The notes: generated by a model not told the origin, from the sequence alone. A stretch of 29,635 bases of DNA from Alphaproteobacteria bacterium (GCA_900768845.1 CAAGEK010000019.1:1-29635), one strand, 5' to 3'. Positions 16,157 through 23,462 are shown, counted from the stretch's first letter. Translations and numbers: made by a program.

Positions 16157-16706
16157 CCGCTTGATGATAGGGAGATGCACGACATAATTTTACAAGATAT
16201 TTATGAAATTTCAAATATTAATATACTATTTGCTATCAATAAGCCAAAAATCCCATTCTTTTCTTATTCCGTCCTCCGATTGATTTTATTTATAGGTATA
16301 GCTATAAAGTTCTTTGTCGTATTTCTGCCATCCGGAATCCGAAGGGGTTTATCTTCAATGTTGTATAATCATTTATAAAATCAAGTATTATATATTCTAA
16401 TTAATGAGGTACAGTATTCTTTATATTCTCAAACAGCTCCATTTTCCTTGTTAACTGTTTAAATTCCTTATATTTATGTCCGATAATCGCACAGTATCGT
16501 GCACCGGTAAAAAGGCCTGTTCGTTTAACAACTTACAGGCTTTTTTATTACCCGCTTTCACAGCAAAATTATGAAAATTTGCACATTTCCTGACATATTG
16601 AAACAAAAAACGTCAATTCTCGGGAAAACCGTTCAGAAAACATCCCGTCACACGCGTCCACACTTCGCACGGTTGACGCTCGGAATCTTCGACCTTGACT
16701 TCATCC
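16157..16706. other. AT-rich region between the orphan gene and the direct repeats
   Basis: A 67-codon frame (16175-16378) is present but looks like AT-rich noise. One terminator-like hairpin occurs at 16509-16546 on the + strand. The last 150 bases before the first 36-bp repeat show no ORF and would be the leader if the repeats are a CRISPR array transcribed on the + strand. Nothing else could be identified. Confidence 0.4.
16509..16546 (+). terminator. terminator-like hairpin
   Basis: AAAAAGGCCTGT pairs with ACAGGCTTTTT with one bulged G and a loop of about 14 bases, followed by T residues. No protein gene ends nearby: the closest + strand stop is 350 bases upstream. Confidence 0.5.
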
Positions 16707-16810
16707 GTTTCAACCCCTCGATTGTTCAATGTTGATTGCATCCAATCCGCGGCGGATGTTTTCCGGCCACAGACGTTTCAACCCCTCGATTGTTCAATGT
16801 TGATTGCATC
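16707..16810 (+). CRISPR. two-repeat mini-CRISPR candidate
   Basis: Two identical 36-bp direct repeats, 16707-16742 and 16775-16810, begin GTTTCAACCCCTCGATTG and end GTTGATTGCATC. They are separated by a unique 32-bp stretch (16743-16774). This is exactly CRISPR geometry with one spacer. Read on the other strand the repeat ends GGGGTTGAAAC, like many array repeats. No further copies and no cas genes are visible in this window. A strong terminator follows at 16831-16861, compatible with + strand transcription. It could also be a non-CRISPR direct duplication; two copies cannot settle this. Confidence 0.55.
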
Positions 16811-16830
16811 AATGAAACAAGCTATAAAAG

Positions 16831-16861
16831 AAAAGTCCGGTGCTGGAACACCGGACTTTTT
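16831..16861 (+). terminator. strong intrinsic terminator
   Basis: AAAAGTCCGGTG and CACCGGACTTTT form a perfect 12-bp stem around a six-base loop. Because the stem begins with A4 and ends in T5 it could work in both directions. It lies 20 bases after the second 36-bp repeat. Confidence 0.8.
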
Positions 16862-16912
16862 ATCCATAATCGGAAGGAGTTCCGCTATAACTCCCTACAG
16901 TTATAGGATAAG

Positions 16913-16941
16913 AAAAAGCTTTGATTTTGTCAATGCTTTTT
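16913..16941 (+). terminator. terminator-like hairpin
   Basis: AAAAAGC and GCTTTTT flank an inner TTGA/TCAA pair, giving a long A/T-rich stem ending in T5. It is possibly bidirectional. Confidence 0.5.
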
Positions 16942-16992
16942 CAGGAGCCCCTTCCCGACGCGGTAATGTTTCCGCAAAGGAGGAGCCATGAG

Positions 16993-17016
16993 ACAAACCT
17001 TTCGGTTTGTTTTTTT
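16993..17016 (+). terminator. intrinsic terminator
   Basis: ACAAACC, loop TTTC, GGTTTGT, followed by a run of T residues. It directly follows an AAAGGAGGAGCC sequence and an ATG, but no real gene is evident. Confidence 0.7.
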
Positions 17017-17059
17017 ATGCCTGATGTTTATGTTCCGATAGGAACGTAACCCAAGGCGG

Positions 17060-17090
17060 CGGAGCGGGACAAATCCGCTCCGTTTTTTTT
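17060..17090 (+). terminator. intrinsic terminator
   Basis: CGGAGCGG and CCGCTCCG form a perfect 8-bp stem around GACAAAT, followed by eight T residues. No + strand gene precedes it closely. Confidence 0.75.
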
Positions 17091-17221
17091 CAGCACCCCG
17101 CCGCTTTGAACAGTTATACTCCTTCCCCTCTGAGCGTTATTTAAAGACCGCCGGCCTTCAGCTTACATAACGTCATTAAAGGCGGCAAAACAGGTGCAAG
17201 CCGGTAATATTCCGCACACTT

Positions 17222-17650
17222 TCAAGCCAGTTCGTGCAAATCGTCCAAAACATCGGACAATTTCATATTTTCCAACTTGTCTTCCATAGCCTTTTGCACT
17301 TCCGTCAGACGGCCGTCCAAAATATTATGGATATTGCGGCCGACCGGACAAGCGGGATTGGGATTTTTATGAAAAGCGAAAAGTTTGTCACATTCCAAAG
17401 GCTCAATGGCGCGATAAACATCCAGCAAACTGATTTCCTTCGGCGTTTTCAACATCGAGATACAGCCGCGGCCGCGGGTGACTTTCACAAGTCCCGCGGC
17501 CTTCAATTGCAACAGGATATTTCGGATGACCACCGGATTGACACGCACCGAACCGGCCAGAAAGTCACTTGTCACACGACACGATCCCTGAAAAGTTTCA
17601 AGCGCGGTCAAAATATGCAAAGCAATGGTAAAACGGCTGGAAATCTGCAT
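17222..17650 (-). CDS. Rrf2 family transcriptional regulator
   Basis: A 142-residue winged-helix regulator of the Rrf2/BadM family. MQISSRFTIALHIL is the classic family start, followed by the helix-turn-helix SDFLAGSVRVNPVVIRNILLQLKAAG and the wing LVKVTRGRGC. Only scattered cysteines (CDKL..., NPACPVG) occur where Fe-S members have three spaced cysteines, so it is closer to YwnA-like members without a cluster; redox sensing by thiols is possible. ATG 17650 is chosen over a TTG six codons upstream because it matches the family start. The start lies 11 bases after the stop of the cupin gene, so both form one operon. It probably represses its own promoter at 18082-18110. Confidence 0.88.
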   Translation of the reverse strand: MQISSRFTIALHILTALETFQGSCRVTSDFLAGSVRVNPVVIRNILLQLKAAGLVKVTRGRGCISMLKTPKEISLLDVYRAIEPLECDKLFAFHKNPNPACPVGRNIHNILDGRLTEVQKAMEDKLENMKLSDVLDDLHELA

Positions 17651-17661
17651 ATTCGGTTTGT

Positions 17662-18036
17662 TCAACAAAGCTCGGCGTCGGCAAAGCCGAATTGCGTCAA
17701 AGAGCCCTCTTTCGCCTGAATGCAGATAAAGCGGAATTCGCCCTTACCCGTATTTTCGATTGTGCGCGCCGCTCCGGTTTCCACTTTAACGACCGAGCCT
17801 TCTTTAACATTGATTTTGTCATCGTTGATCGTAATCATTCCCGTGCCTTTCAAAACGATGTAAATTTCTTCGTTTTGCTTGTGTTTGTGATTAAACGGGA
17901 CTTTGAACCCTTCGGGGACAACGTTTATGGAAATTTCACAGCTTGTCAAGCCTAAAGCGTCATGCAAAAAGGCTTTGCCGTTTTCCAAACCGGCTATTTC
18001 AGAAAAAGAACCGAGTTCGCAAATTCTGCTCATCAT
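17662..18036 (-). CDS. small cupin-domain protein
   Basis: A 124-residue single-domain cupin. The metal-site pattern is visible as PFNHKHKQNEEIYIVLKGTG (His-x-His and Glu) and the second cupin motif as VKVETGAARTIENTGKGEFRFICIQ, although the usual His there is replaced by Thr/Arg residues. It is probably a cytoplasmic metal-binding enzyme or sensor; the substrate is unknown. GGGGGA precedes the two adjacent ATG codons, and the first one is listed. It is first in an operon with the Rrf2 regulator and has a near-consensus promoter with two operators upstream, so it is the likely regulated target. Confidence 0.82.
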   Translation of the reverse strand: MMSRICELGSFSEIAGLENGKAFLHDALGLTSCEISINVVPEGFKVPFNHKHKQNEEIYIVLKGTGMITINDDKINVKEGSVVKVETGAARTIENTGKGEFRFICIQAKEGSLTQFGFADAELC

Positions 18037-18050
18037 ATTTCCCCCATAAT

Positions 18051-18069
18051 TGTAATATTGATTATTACA
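18051..18069. promoter_or_regulatory. Rrf2 operator candidate, proximal copy
   Basis: A perfect palindrome TGTAATA-TTGAT-TATTACA lies between the promoter -10 and the cupin start codon. A matching 19-bp site sits 49 bases upstream. Its position over the expected transcription start would block initiation. Confidence 0.6.
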
Positions 18070-18081
18070 TTACAATACCGG

Positions 18082-18110
18082 AGCATAAGGCCTGTTTTTT
18101 GTAATGTCAA
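18082..18110 (-). promoter_or_regulatory. sigma70 promoter of the cupin-Rrf2 operon
   Basis: On the minus strand, TTGACA (18105-18110), a 17-base spacer and TATGCT (18082-18087) form a near-perfect promoter. It lies 46 bases or more upstream of the cupin start. The -35 lies within the distal operator. Such a strong core promoter fits control by a repressor. Confidence 0.75.
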
Positions 18111-18118
18111 TAGTTACA
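18100..18118. promoter_or_regulatory. Rrf2 operator candidate, distal copy
   Basis: TGTAATG-TCAAT-AGTTACA repeats the length and outer half-sites of the proximal 19-bp palindrome (five of seven arm positions symmetric) and covers the -35 element. Confidence 0.5.
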
Positions 18119-18233
18119 TTAAAAATTTTCATTCTCCCCCTTTCCGACAGAAAGCTTGTTTCCTCTTCAGCACTGCAATAATATCATAGCGGTGCTTTGC
18201 CTGATGAAACTGTTGAAACAAGGGAAAAGGGAA

Positions 18234-18755
18234 ATGGTTCTGATCCGGACGGAACAAGAATCCGATTATGAACAGGTTTACAAAGTCGTAAGCGAAGCGT
18301 TCAAGAACGCTTCGCACAGCGACGGAAACGAACCCGATTTGGTGAATAAATTAAGGAAAAGCAAAGCTTTCATTCCCGAACTGTCCCTTGTCGCGATAAA
18401 AAACGGCAAAATCGCCGGCCACATCCTGTTTACAAAAGCGTATGTCAATGAACACACCGTTCTGGCATTGGCTCCCCTGTCCGTTTTGCCGGCCTGTCAA
18501 CGTCAAGGCGTCGGATTGGCGTTAATCGAAGCGGGACATCAAATCGCCAAAAATCTGGGGTATGAATTTTCCGTCGTTCTGGGGCATCCCGAATATTACC
18601 CCAAAGCAGGATATGTGCCGGCCGGTCTGTACGGCATCAAGCCCCCCTTTCCCGTTGCGGATGAAAATTTTATGGCACGCTGTTTGAACGGCAAAGGCCG
18701 CAGGTTGGACGGCATCATACGGTATGACGACGCTTTCGGCATATCGCAGGAGTAG
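18234..18755 (+). CDS. GNAT family N-acetyltransferase (YhbS-like)
   Basis: A 173-residue acetyl-CoA-dependent acetyltransferase. The order of parts fits YhbS-like GNAT enzymes: IRTEQESDYEQVYKVV at the start, GHILFTKAYV, ALAPLSVLPACQRQGVGLALIEAG with the acetyl-CoA pyrophosphate loop QRQGVG, and SVVLGHPEYYPKAGYVPA near the end. ATG 18234 is preceded by AAGGG; the frame upstream of it has no family similarity. The substrate is unknown. It is divergent from the cupin-Rrf2 operon and could be influenced by the same operators, though these lie over 100 bases away. Confidence 0.87.
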   Translation: MVLIRTEQESDYEQVYKVVSEAFKNASHSDGNEPDLVNKLRKSKAFIPELSLVAIKNGKIAGHILFTKAYVNEHTVLALAPLSVLPACQRQGVGLALIEAGHQIAKNLGYEFSVVLGHPEYYPKAGYVPAGLYGIKPPFPVADENFMARCLNGKGRRLDGIIRYDDAFGISQE

Positions 18756-18798
18756 AAACATTCCCCGCCGCCGGAATGATTAAGGAAAAAACATAAAA

Positions 18799-20400
18799 AT
18801 GAAATACTTGATTTTTATATGCCTGACATATTTCCTTACGGGCGTCGCCTGTGCGCAAACGCCTTTTCCTGTTTCGGGAGAGATTGAAGGAATTACGGAA
18901 ATACTTAAATCCGTATTCAAAATTACGGACGATATGTCAAATCCGGCATGGTGGAAACAAGCGAAGGTTGAAGACGTTACGAAAGAAATAAAAAACACAA
19001 AGGATATCAACCGCATCGATTCATTCGGTGATACGCCTTTGGCGACGGCGATCCTGTCGAATGCGGGCGCGGACGTTATAAAGCTTTTATTGAACAACGG
19101 AGCCGATCCGAATTATAAAAATAAAAACAATGTTTCAATCATCGATTTAAGCATCGGAAGGGGCGATCCGGAGATTTTGCGCTTGCTGATTTCAAAAGGA
19201 GCCTTCGTCCCCGCGGATATTTTTTCAAAAAACGCTCACGGCATTAAAAACGAGGAAATCTTTAAAATTCTTATCAAATGCGGCGCGGATATAAATGCCA
19301 CGGATGAACACGGGAACACACCGCTGATGTCGATTGCCCATTATGCCGGCGTCCCCGTGATGGAAATGTGGATTAAATACGGAGCGAACACACGGATTTC
19401 AAACAAATACGGTGATTCTTTCCTGTCCGCGGCCGTAATAAACGACAACCCCGAAGCGACAAAACTGGCTTTGAAAACAGGCGCGGGAATTTATATTAAC
19501 ACGCAAGCCGAATTTACCGGCGAAACCGTCCTTATGAACGCTTCTTTTCGCGGAAAACAGGAAACGGTAAAGGCGTTAATCGAACACGGTGCGAACGTCA
19601 ATTTAAAAAACCATCTGGGAAAGACGGCATTGATGGGGGCGGTTCCTTATCCGGAGATTGTACGGATGCTTCTAAAACACGGCGCCGACGTCAATCTGAC
19701 GGACAGGTACGGCGAAACGGCTTTGTCTTTAGCTCTTAAACAACGGGATAAAGCCGACGGAGAAAGAAAGAAGGCATACGACAAAACCGCCGCTTTGCTC
19801 AAACGGCACGGAACGGACATCAACACAAAAGATAAAAACGGGAAAACGGCTTTGCATCTTTCTTTTACAAAGCCTGAAATCCTTCAACGGCTGATCGACA
19901 TGGGAGCGGACGTCAACGCCACGGATAACAACGGCAATACGCCAGTCATGTCGTCCGTATATCCCGTTCAATGCAAAAGCATTGAAATCCTGTTGAAAAG
20001 CGGGGCGAACCCGAACATTAAAAACAATAAAGGGCAAACGGCTCTCATGATTCAAAATTCCAATCCGGAAGCCGTCGGACTTTTATTGAAATACGGTGCG
20101 GATGTAAACGCGGTTAATGCTCACGGATATACCGCGCTTGACATTGCCGTCATACGGGGGTCGACCGAAACCGTAAAAGTGTTGCTGAAACACGGGGCGG
20201 ACATGAAAACGGCGAACAAACACGGATATACGCCCCTGATGTACGCGGCTCTTAACAACAGAGAGGAAATACTGGACATATTGTTAAAAAACGGCGGCAT
20301 GAAAATGATAAACGCCAAAAACGACAAGGGACAAACCGCCTTAAATCTGGCAAAAACACGGGAAGTCACGAATTTACTGCTTCGATACGGAGCGAAATGA
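18799..20400 (+). CDS. secreted ankyrin-repeat protein
   Basis: A 533-residue protein with an N-terminal signal peptide (hydrophobic MKYLIFICLTYFLTGVACA, predicted cleavage after ACA at about residue 19), followed by a short linker and about 13 ankyrin repeats from residue 75 to the end. Typical repeat units read GADVNLTDRYGETALSLAL, GADVNATDNNGNTPVM and HGYTALDIAVIRGSTETVK. It is thus predicted to be exported to the periplasm or beyond and to bind proteins. Exported ankyrin proteins are frequent in host-associated bacteria, but periplasmic ankyrin proteins also protect against oxidative stress, so a host-directed role is unproven. No enzyme domain is present. It stands alone between a GNAT gene and a LysR gene. 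Confidence 0.9.
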   Translation: MKYLIFICLTYFLTGVACAQTPFPVSGEIEGITEILKSVFKITDDMSNPAWWKQAKVEDVTKEIKNTKDINRIDSFGDTPLATAILSNAGADVIKLLLNNGADPNYKNKNNVSIIDLSIGRGDPEILRLLISKGAFVPADIFSKNAHGIKNEEIFKILIKCGADINATDEHGNTPLMSIAHYAGVPVMEMWIKYGANTRISNKYGDSFLSAAVINDNPEATKLALKTGAGIYINTQAEFTGETVLMNASFRGKQETVKALIEHGANVNLKNHLGKTALMGAVPYPEIVRMLLKHGADVNLTDRYGETALSLALKQRDKADGERKKAYDKTAALLKRHGTDINTKDKNGKTALHLSFTKPEILQRLIDMGADVNATDNNGNTPVMSSVYPVQCKSIEILLKSGANPNIKNNKGQTALMIQNSNPEAVGLLLKYGADVNAVNAHGYTALDIAVIRGSTETVKVLLKHGADMKTANKHGYTPLMYAALNNREEILDILLKNGGMKMINAKNDKGQTALNLAKTREVTNLLLRYGAK

Positions 20401-20408
20401 AACAACGT

Positions 20409-20437
20409 CCGCCGGCGAAGAACCGGCGTCCCTCTTT
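20409..20437 (+). terminator. weak intrinsic terminator after the ankyrin gene
   Basis: CGCCGG and CCGGCG form a 6-bp stem (20410-20428) around a seven-base loop, followed by TCCCTCTTTT. The T tract is imperfect. Confidence 0.45.
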
Positions 20438-20515
20438 TCCGGCTTTCATTATCGGATTGAACGCGGTTTGTAAATTCAATATCATTTTCCCGTTGAAAGG
20501 ATGAAACGGGGCATT

Positions 20516-21391
20516 ATGGAATTAAAACAGTTATTACAGTTCAAAACGATCGCCGAATGCAAAACATTGACGGAAGCGGCGGAACGTCTGCATATTTCCC
20601 AGCCGGCCTTGAGTTTCGGGTTGAAAAGGCTGGAAGAGGAACTGGACGTCCGGTTGTTCGATCGTAAAAAGAACAAAGTCGTTCTGAACGCCGCCGGAGA
20701 GCTGGCTTTTACTCACGCTTGCGCCGTTTTGGAGCGTGCGGAAGAAATGAAAAACGCCTTTCGTACTTATGCGAAAAAAGAAAACTCCCTGTTTTTGGGA
20801 TTTTGCGATGCGGGACCGATGCGTCTTTCCGTCCCTTTGATGCAAAAAACGACGCCCGATTTGAATTTAACGGCGGAAATCATACCTGCAAACGAAACTC
20901 CTTTGAACGCTTTGCTGTCAAAGAAATACGACGCGGCCGTAACGTTGCGAAAAGAAACACATCCGGACATTGTTTGCATTCCGTTCGCCGAAGAACGCCT
21001 GATGCTTTCGGTGCCTTTCGACGACCCTCTGGCGGGAGGAACCGGCGCGACCCTGCAAGATTGCGACGGCAGGGACATAGCCGTTTACCGCATTTACGGA
21101 GCTTTTGAACAGGAAATCGCCTCCTTTTTGGAACGGCTGGAAAAGTCGCAAAACGTAACGGTTTATACCGATTATTTCATTTTCCGGCAAATGTTAAAGC
21201 ATAAAAACGTCCTGACTTTCACCACCCGTCTGGTTCAGCTTTACCGTAACGACGGCCGGCGCGTCATTATCCCGCTTGAAGAAAAAGGCGTTTCCGCGAC
21301 GTATCATCTTTGCTTTATGCGGACGAACAAGAAACGTTTGGAACCGGTAACGGCGTGGATGAGGGAAAATGCGGCGATACTAAAATATTAG
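20516..21391 (+). CDS. LysR family transcriptional regulator
   Basis: A 291-residue LysR-type regulator. Residues 1-60 form the winged helix-turn-helix (LLQFKTIAECKTLTEAAERLHISQPALSFGLKRLEEEL), and the rest is the periplasmic-binding-protein-like effector domain. ATG 20516 is preferred: it gives the family start MELKQLLQF, while an ATG five codons earlier sits too close to the AAAGG site. Six bases after the stop begins a T-N11-A box (ATAA-N7-TTAT) that recurs upstream of the CMD/cupin/cyclophilin-like trio, so this regulator probably controls both places. The effector is unknown. Confidence 0.9.
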   Translation: MELKQLLQFKTIAECKTLTEAAERLHISQPALSFGLKRLEEELDVRLFDRKKNKVVLNAAGELAFTHACAVLERAEEMKNAFRTYAKKENSLFLGFCDAGPMRLSVPLMQKTTPDLNLTAEIIPANETPLNALLSKKYDAAVTLRKETHPDIVCIPFAEERLMLSVPFDDPLAGGTGATLQDCDGRDIAVYRIYGAFEQEIASFLERLEKSQNVTVYTDYFIFRQMLKHKNVLTFTTRLVQLYRNDGRRVIIPLEEKGVSATYHLCFMRTNKKRLEPVTAWMRENAAILKY

Positions 21392-21396
21392 TGCGC

Positions 21397-21462
21397 ATAA
21401 ATAAAACTTATCCTTTCATAAAAAAACGGTATTAGACGCCCGAAGCTTTCCTTTTTTATATT
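21397..21462 (+). promoter_or_regulatory. LysR-controlled promoter candidate before the Tat remnant
   Basis: Parts in order: the LysR-type box ATAA-N7-TTAT (21397-21411), the block ATAAAAAAACGGTATT (21418-21433), and a -10-like TATATT (21457-21462) with no good -35. The same box and identical block occur, with the same 21-base offset, upstream of the gene at 25448-26305. Confidence 0.55.
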
Positions 21463-21501
21463 GAAAAGAGGCAGTTCTTCAGAAATATGAAAGGAAACGA
21501 A

Positions 21502-21645
21502 ATGACACAGTCCTTTAAAACGGAACGCCGGCTTTTTTTAATGGCGGCCGCCGCGACTTCCGCCGTCGCCGCTATTCCGGCTTTTGCAAAGAAAGCGCAC
21601 GCGTTCGCCCCTCCTCTCATGAAACGACACTGTCCGGAATTGTAA
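21502..21645 (+). pseudogene. orphan Tat signal peptide, remnant of a secreted enzyme
   Basis: A 47-codon frame with a good ribosome binding site (AAAGGA). It encodes a twin-arginine signal peptide: TERRLFL followed by a hydrophobic AAAATSAVAAIPAFA and an AFA cleavage site, then only about 18 residues before a TAA. Tat signals carry folded, usually cofactor-containing enzymes, so the mature protein has evidently been lost. The promoter-like region upstream shares a LysR box with the CMD trio, suggesting that the lost enzyme belonged to that pathway. It could instead be expressed as a tiny peptide; that is unlikely. Confidence 0.6.
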
Positions 21646-21671
21646 AAGAAGAACCGTCGGGACAACAGACA

Positions 21672-21702
21672 CGATGCTCTCAAATTATTGCCTGATTCTG
21701 CC
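21672..21702. repeat. 31-bp repeat, copy A (possible AraC operator)
   Basis: It starts CGATGCTCTCAAA and ends ATTGCCTGATTCTGCC, and matches copy B at 23525-23555 in 29 of 31 positions. It lies 72 bases upstream of the AraC gene. The two copies bracket the regulator and the broken hydrolase gene. Confidence 0.6.
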
Positions 21703-21754
21703 AAAATCAAAAAAAAACAGACTTCCTTTTTCCGCATTTTCCGGTATCATGGTT

Positions 21755-21760
21755 TATAAT
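21755..21760 (+). promoter_or_regulatory. -10 element of the AraC gene
   Basis: A perfect TATAAT lies 14 bases before the start codon with no recognisable -35 at 17 bases. This is typical of an activator-dependent promoter and leaves a very short leader. Confidence 0.45.
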
Positions 21761-21774
21761 TGACGGAGAAACGA

Positions 21775-22665
21775 ATGGACGCTTTGAGTGAAAAAAGAGA
21801 GTTTTTAAAACAACGCGTACAGGAACTGTTGCCGGCGGCGGGAATGTTGCAAACAAGCATTGACGGCTTTCGCGCTTCGCTAAGAACCGCCCCCACCGTC
21901 AACCGGCATTGTTTTTACAACCCGATGGCGATTGTCGTCCTGCAGGGAAAAAAACAAACCGTTCTGGGGTCGGAAAGTTTCACCTATAATGAAAACAGTC
22001 TGGTTGTCACATCCATTGACATTCCGACAGTCGGAAGCATCGTCGAGGCGTCGCCCGAAAAGCCTTTCATGACATTGATTTTGGATTTGAACCGGCAGAT
22101 CGCCAAAGACTTGCCGGTCACCGGCGACGAAGGAAAAGATATTGAAACCTCCCGCCGCGGAATGGGAATTGCTCAGGCCGACGAAGCTTTGCTTGATGCG
22201 TTCTGCCGTTTGATCGTGCTGGCGGGACAGCCCGAACGCCAAAAAGTTCTGGCTCCGATGATTGTCAAAGAAATCCATTATCTGTTGCTGTTGTCGCCTC
22301 TGGGCGGCATTTTGCAATCCATTTACACCCGAAGTTCCCGAAACAATAAAATAGCCGAGGCGATCGAATGGCTGAAAGGAAACTTCCGCGCCCCCTTGAA
22401 AGTGGACGATTTGGCAAAACGGTTCAATATGGCGGAATCCTCATTTTACCGCCATTTTTCCAAAGTGACGAGTCTGAGCCCCCTGCAATATCAAAAACAG
22501 TTGCGGTTGTACGAAGCCCGCAGACTGATGCTTTCGGAAAATCTTGACGCCGCAAATGCCGCGTATGCCGTCGGCTATGAAAGTGCCAGCCAGTTCAACC
22601 GTGAATACAAGCGGATGTTCGGAGCCCCTCCGAAAACAAATGTCAATCAGCTCAGGGGGATCTGA
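21775..22665 (+). CDS. AraC family transcriptional regulator (AraC_N/YqhC-like)
   Basis: A 296-residue regulator. The N-terminal half is the AraC_N sensor domain seen in YqhC-like proteins (MAIVVLQGKKQTVLGSESFTY..., TSIDIPTVGSI, PFMTLILDLNRQ). The C-terminal half has two helix-turn-helix motifs: LKVDDLAKRFNMAESSFYRHFS and ANAAYAVGYESASQFNREYKRMFG. ATG 21775 has GGAG at 7 bases. YqhC-like regulators respond to reactive aldehydes or similar electrophiles and activate oxidoreductase genes; transfer of that role to this protein is inference. It is convergent with the hydrolase pseudogene, its most likely former target. Confidence 0.9.
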   Translation: MDALSEKREFLKQRVQELLPAAGMLQTSIDGFRASLRTAPTVNRHCFYNPMAIVVLQGKKQTVLGSESFTYNENSLVVTSIDIPTVGSIVEASPEKPFMTLILDLNRQIAKDLPVTGDEGKDIETSRRGMGIAQADEALLDAFCRLIVLAGQPERQKVLAPMIVKEIHYLLLLSPLGGILQSIYTRSSRNNKIAEAIEWLKGNFRAPLKVDDLAKRFNMAESSFYRHFSKVTSLSPLQYQKQLRLYEARRLMLSENLDAANAAYAVGYESASQFNREYKRMFGAPPKTNVNQLRGI

Positions 22666-22698
22666 CCGACACTTGTTTTCATCCGGACGCCGCCGGTA

Positions 22699-23462
22699 TC
22701 AAAGCTTCCCGCCAAAGAATCCGACCGGTTTTTCCGTCGCCGCGCCGACATATTCCGGAACGTAATAAGTTTGGATATGTGTCGCTTCGGGAATAAGGAA
22801 CAATTCCTTATCCGCCGTTCCGGTCGCTTTTGCAAATGCGTCTTCGGTCATATAGAGCGAATCCGCCTTTTCTCCGGCAATCATCAGCAACGGTTGGGTT
22901 ATCAGCTTGATTTGATCGGTTGCATTCCAAGCGAATAAATCCATCAGACTGCTTTCCGCATATTCAAATGTGGAATTCGGATGGGCATGAGTACGCATAT
23001 AATATTTAAAACCTTCGCGATACAAATCAAACGACAGCTTTTCCGCTTGTTCGTCACTGACGCCGGCCATCGAACCGACCAATCGCTCCTTTCCGGTTTT
23101 CACGGCTTCCGTTCCGGCCTCCACAGCTTTTTTCAAGCGTTCCTGAACCGTTGCAAGCCGGCTGTCCGCATAACCGTTTTCCGCAAGCTTTTGTGCATAA
23201 AGACCGGCCACCTGTTCTTTGACTCCGCCGTTCGGGCGGGCAAGAACAACGGCCGGATATTTTCCGGAAACGTCATAATCCGCCGGTAAACAAACGTTCG
23301 CGGCAACCGTGCAAACTATGGGAAACCGTTCTCCTTCCCCTCAATATTTTCGCTCAACGCCCCTTCATACACCAATCCGAACGGATTGGCCTTCGCCGCG
23401 TATACGTTTGACGCCCCCGACATCACCGCTCCTGCAACAATACTCATCAGCAATCCTTTCAT
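22699..23462 (-). pseudogene. secreted alpha/beta-hydrolase, frameshifted and internally deleted
   Basis: The ATG at 23462, with GGGAG upstream, opens a signal peptide (MKGLLMSIVAGAVMSGA...) that runs into an in-frame TAG near 23320. The rest continues in another frame: VCLPADYDVSGKYPAVVLARPNGGVKEQVAGLYAQKLAENGY. One extra base in the C4 run at 23337-23340 (+ strand) would join the two. A second defect lies near 23160-23175: the text jumps from AQKLAENGY to ADSRLATVQERL, skipping the roughly 90 residues that hold the nucleophile motif in relatives I recall. The Asp (IAGEKADSLYMTEDAFAKATG) and His (PEATHIQTYY) regions remain. With two independent lesions it is almost surely inactive. Confidence 0.8.

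Larger units (their letters stand above)
16811..16941 (+). ncRNA. structured segment, possible small RNA
   Basis: A chain of four consecutive hairpins without coding potential: the 12-bp terminator stem at 16831-16860, CGGAA/TTCCG, CTATAAC/GTTATAG, and AAAAAGC/GCTTTTT ending at 16941. This could be one or two small RNAs. If the adjacent repeats belong to a type II system, a tracr-like RNA is conceivable. No known RNA family is recognised. Confidence 0.25.

Noticed and set aside
16175..16378. A 67-codon AT-rich + strand frame with GGGAG before its ATG
   Set aside because: Composition looks like translated AT-rich noise; the hydrophobic stretch does not form a convincing signal or helix set, and nothing is recognisable.
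16695..16991. A 98-codon + strand frame across the two 36-bp repeats and the following terminator
   Set aside because: It contains both direct repeats and a 12-bp terminator stem, has no ribosome binding site, and reads as low-quality sequence.
16988..17041. A 17-codon frame with a strong AAAGGAGGAG site and five Phe codons, resembling a Phe leader peptide
   Set aside because: It overlaps a terminator hairpin directly, and no + strand phenylalanine-related or other gene follows, so an attenuator cannot be supported.
18756..18798. Palindrome CATTCC-N8-GGAATG between the GNAT and ankyrin genes as a terminator
   Set aside because: No T run follows and the stem is only 6 bp; it may be an operator, but nothing else supports that.
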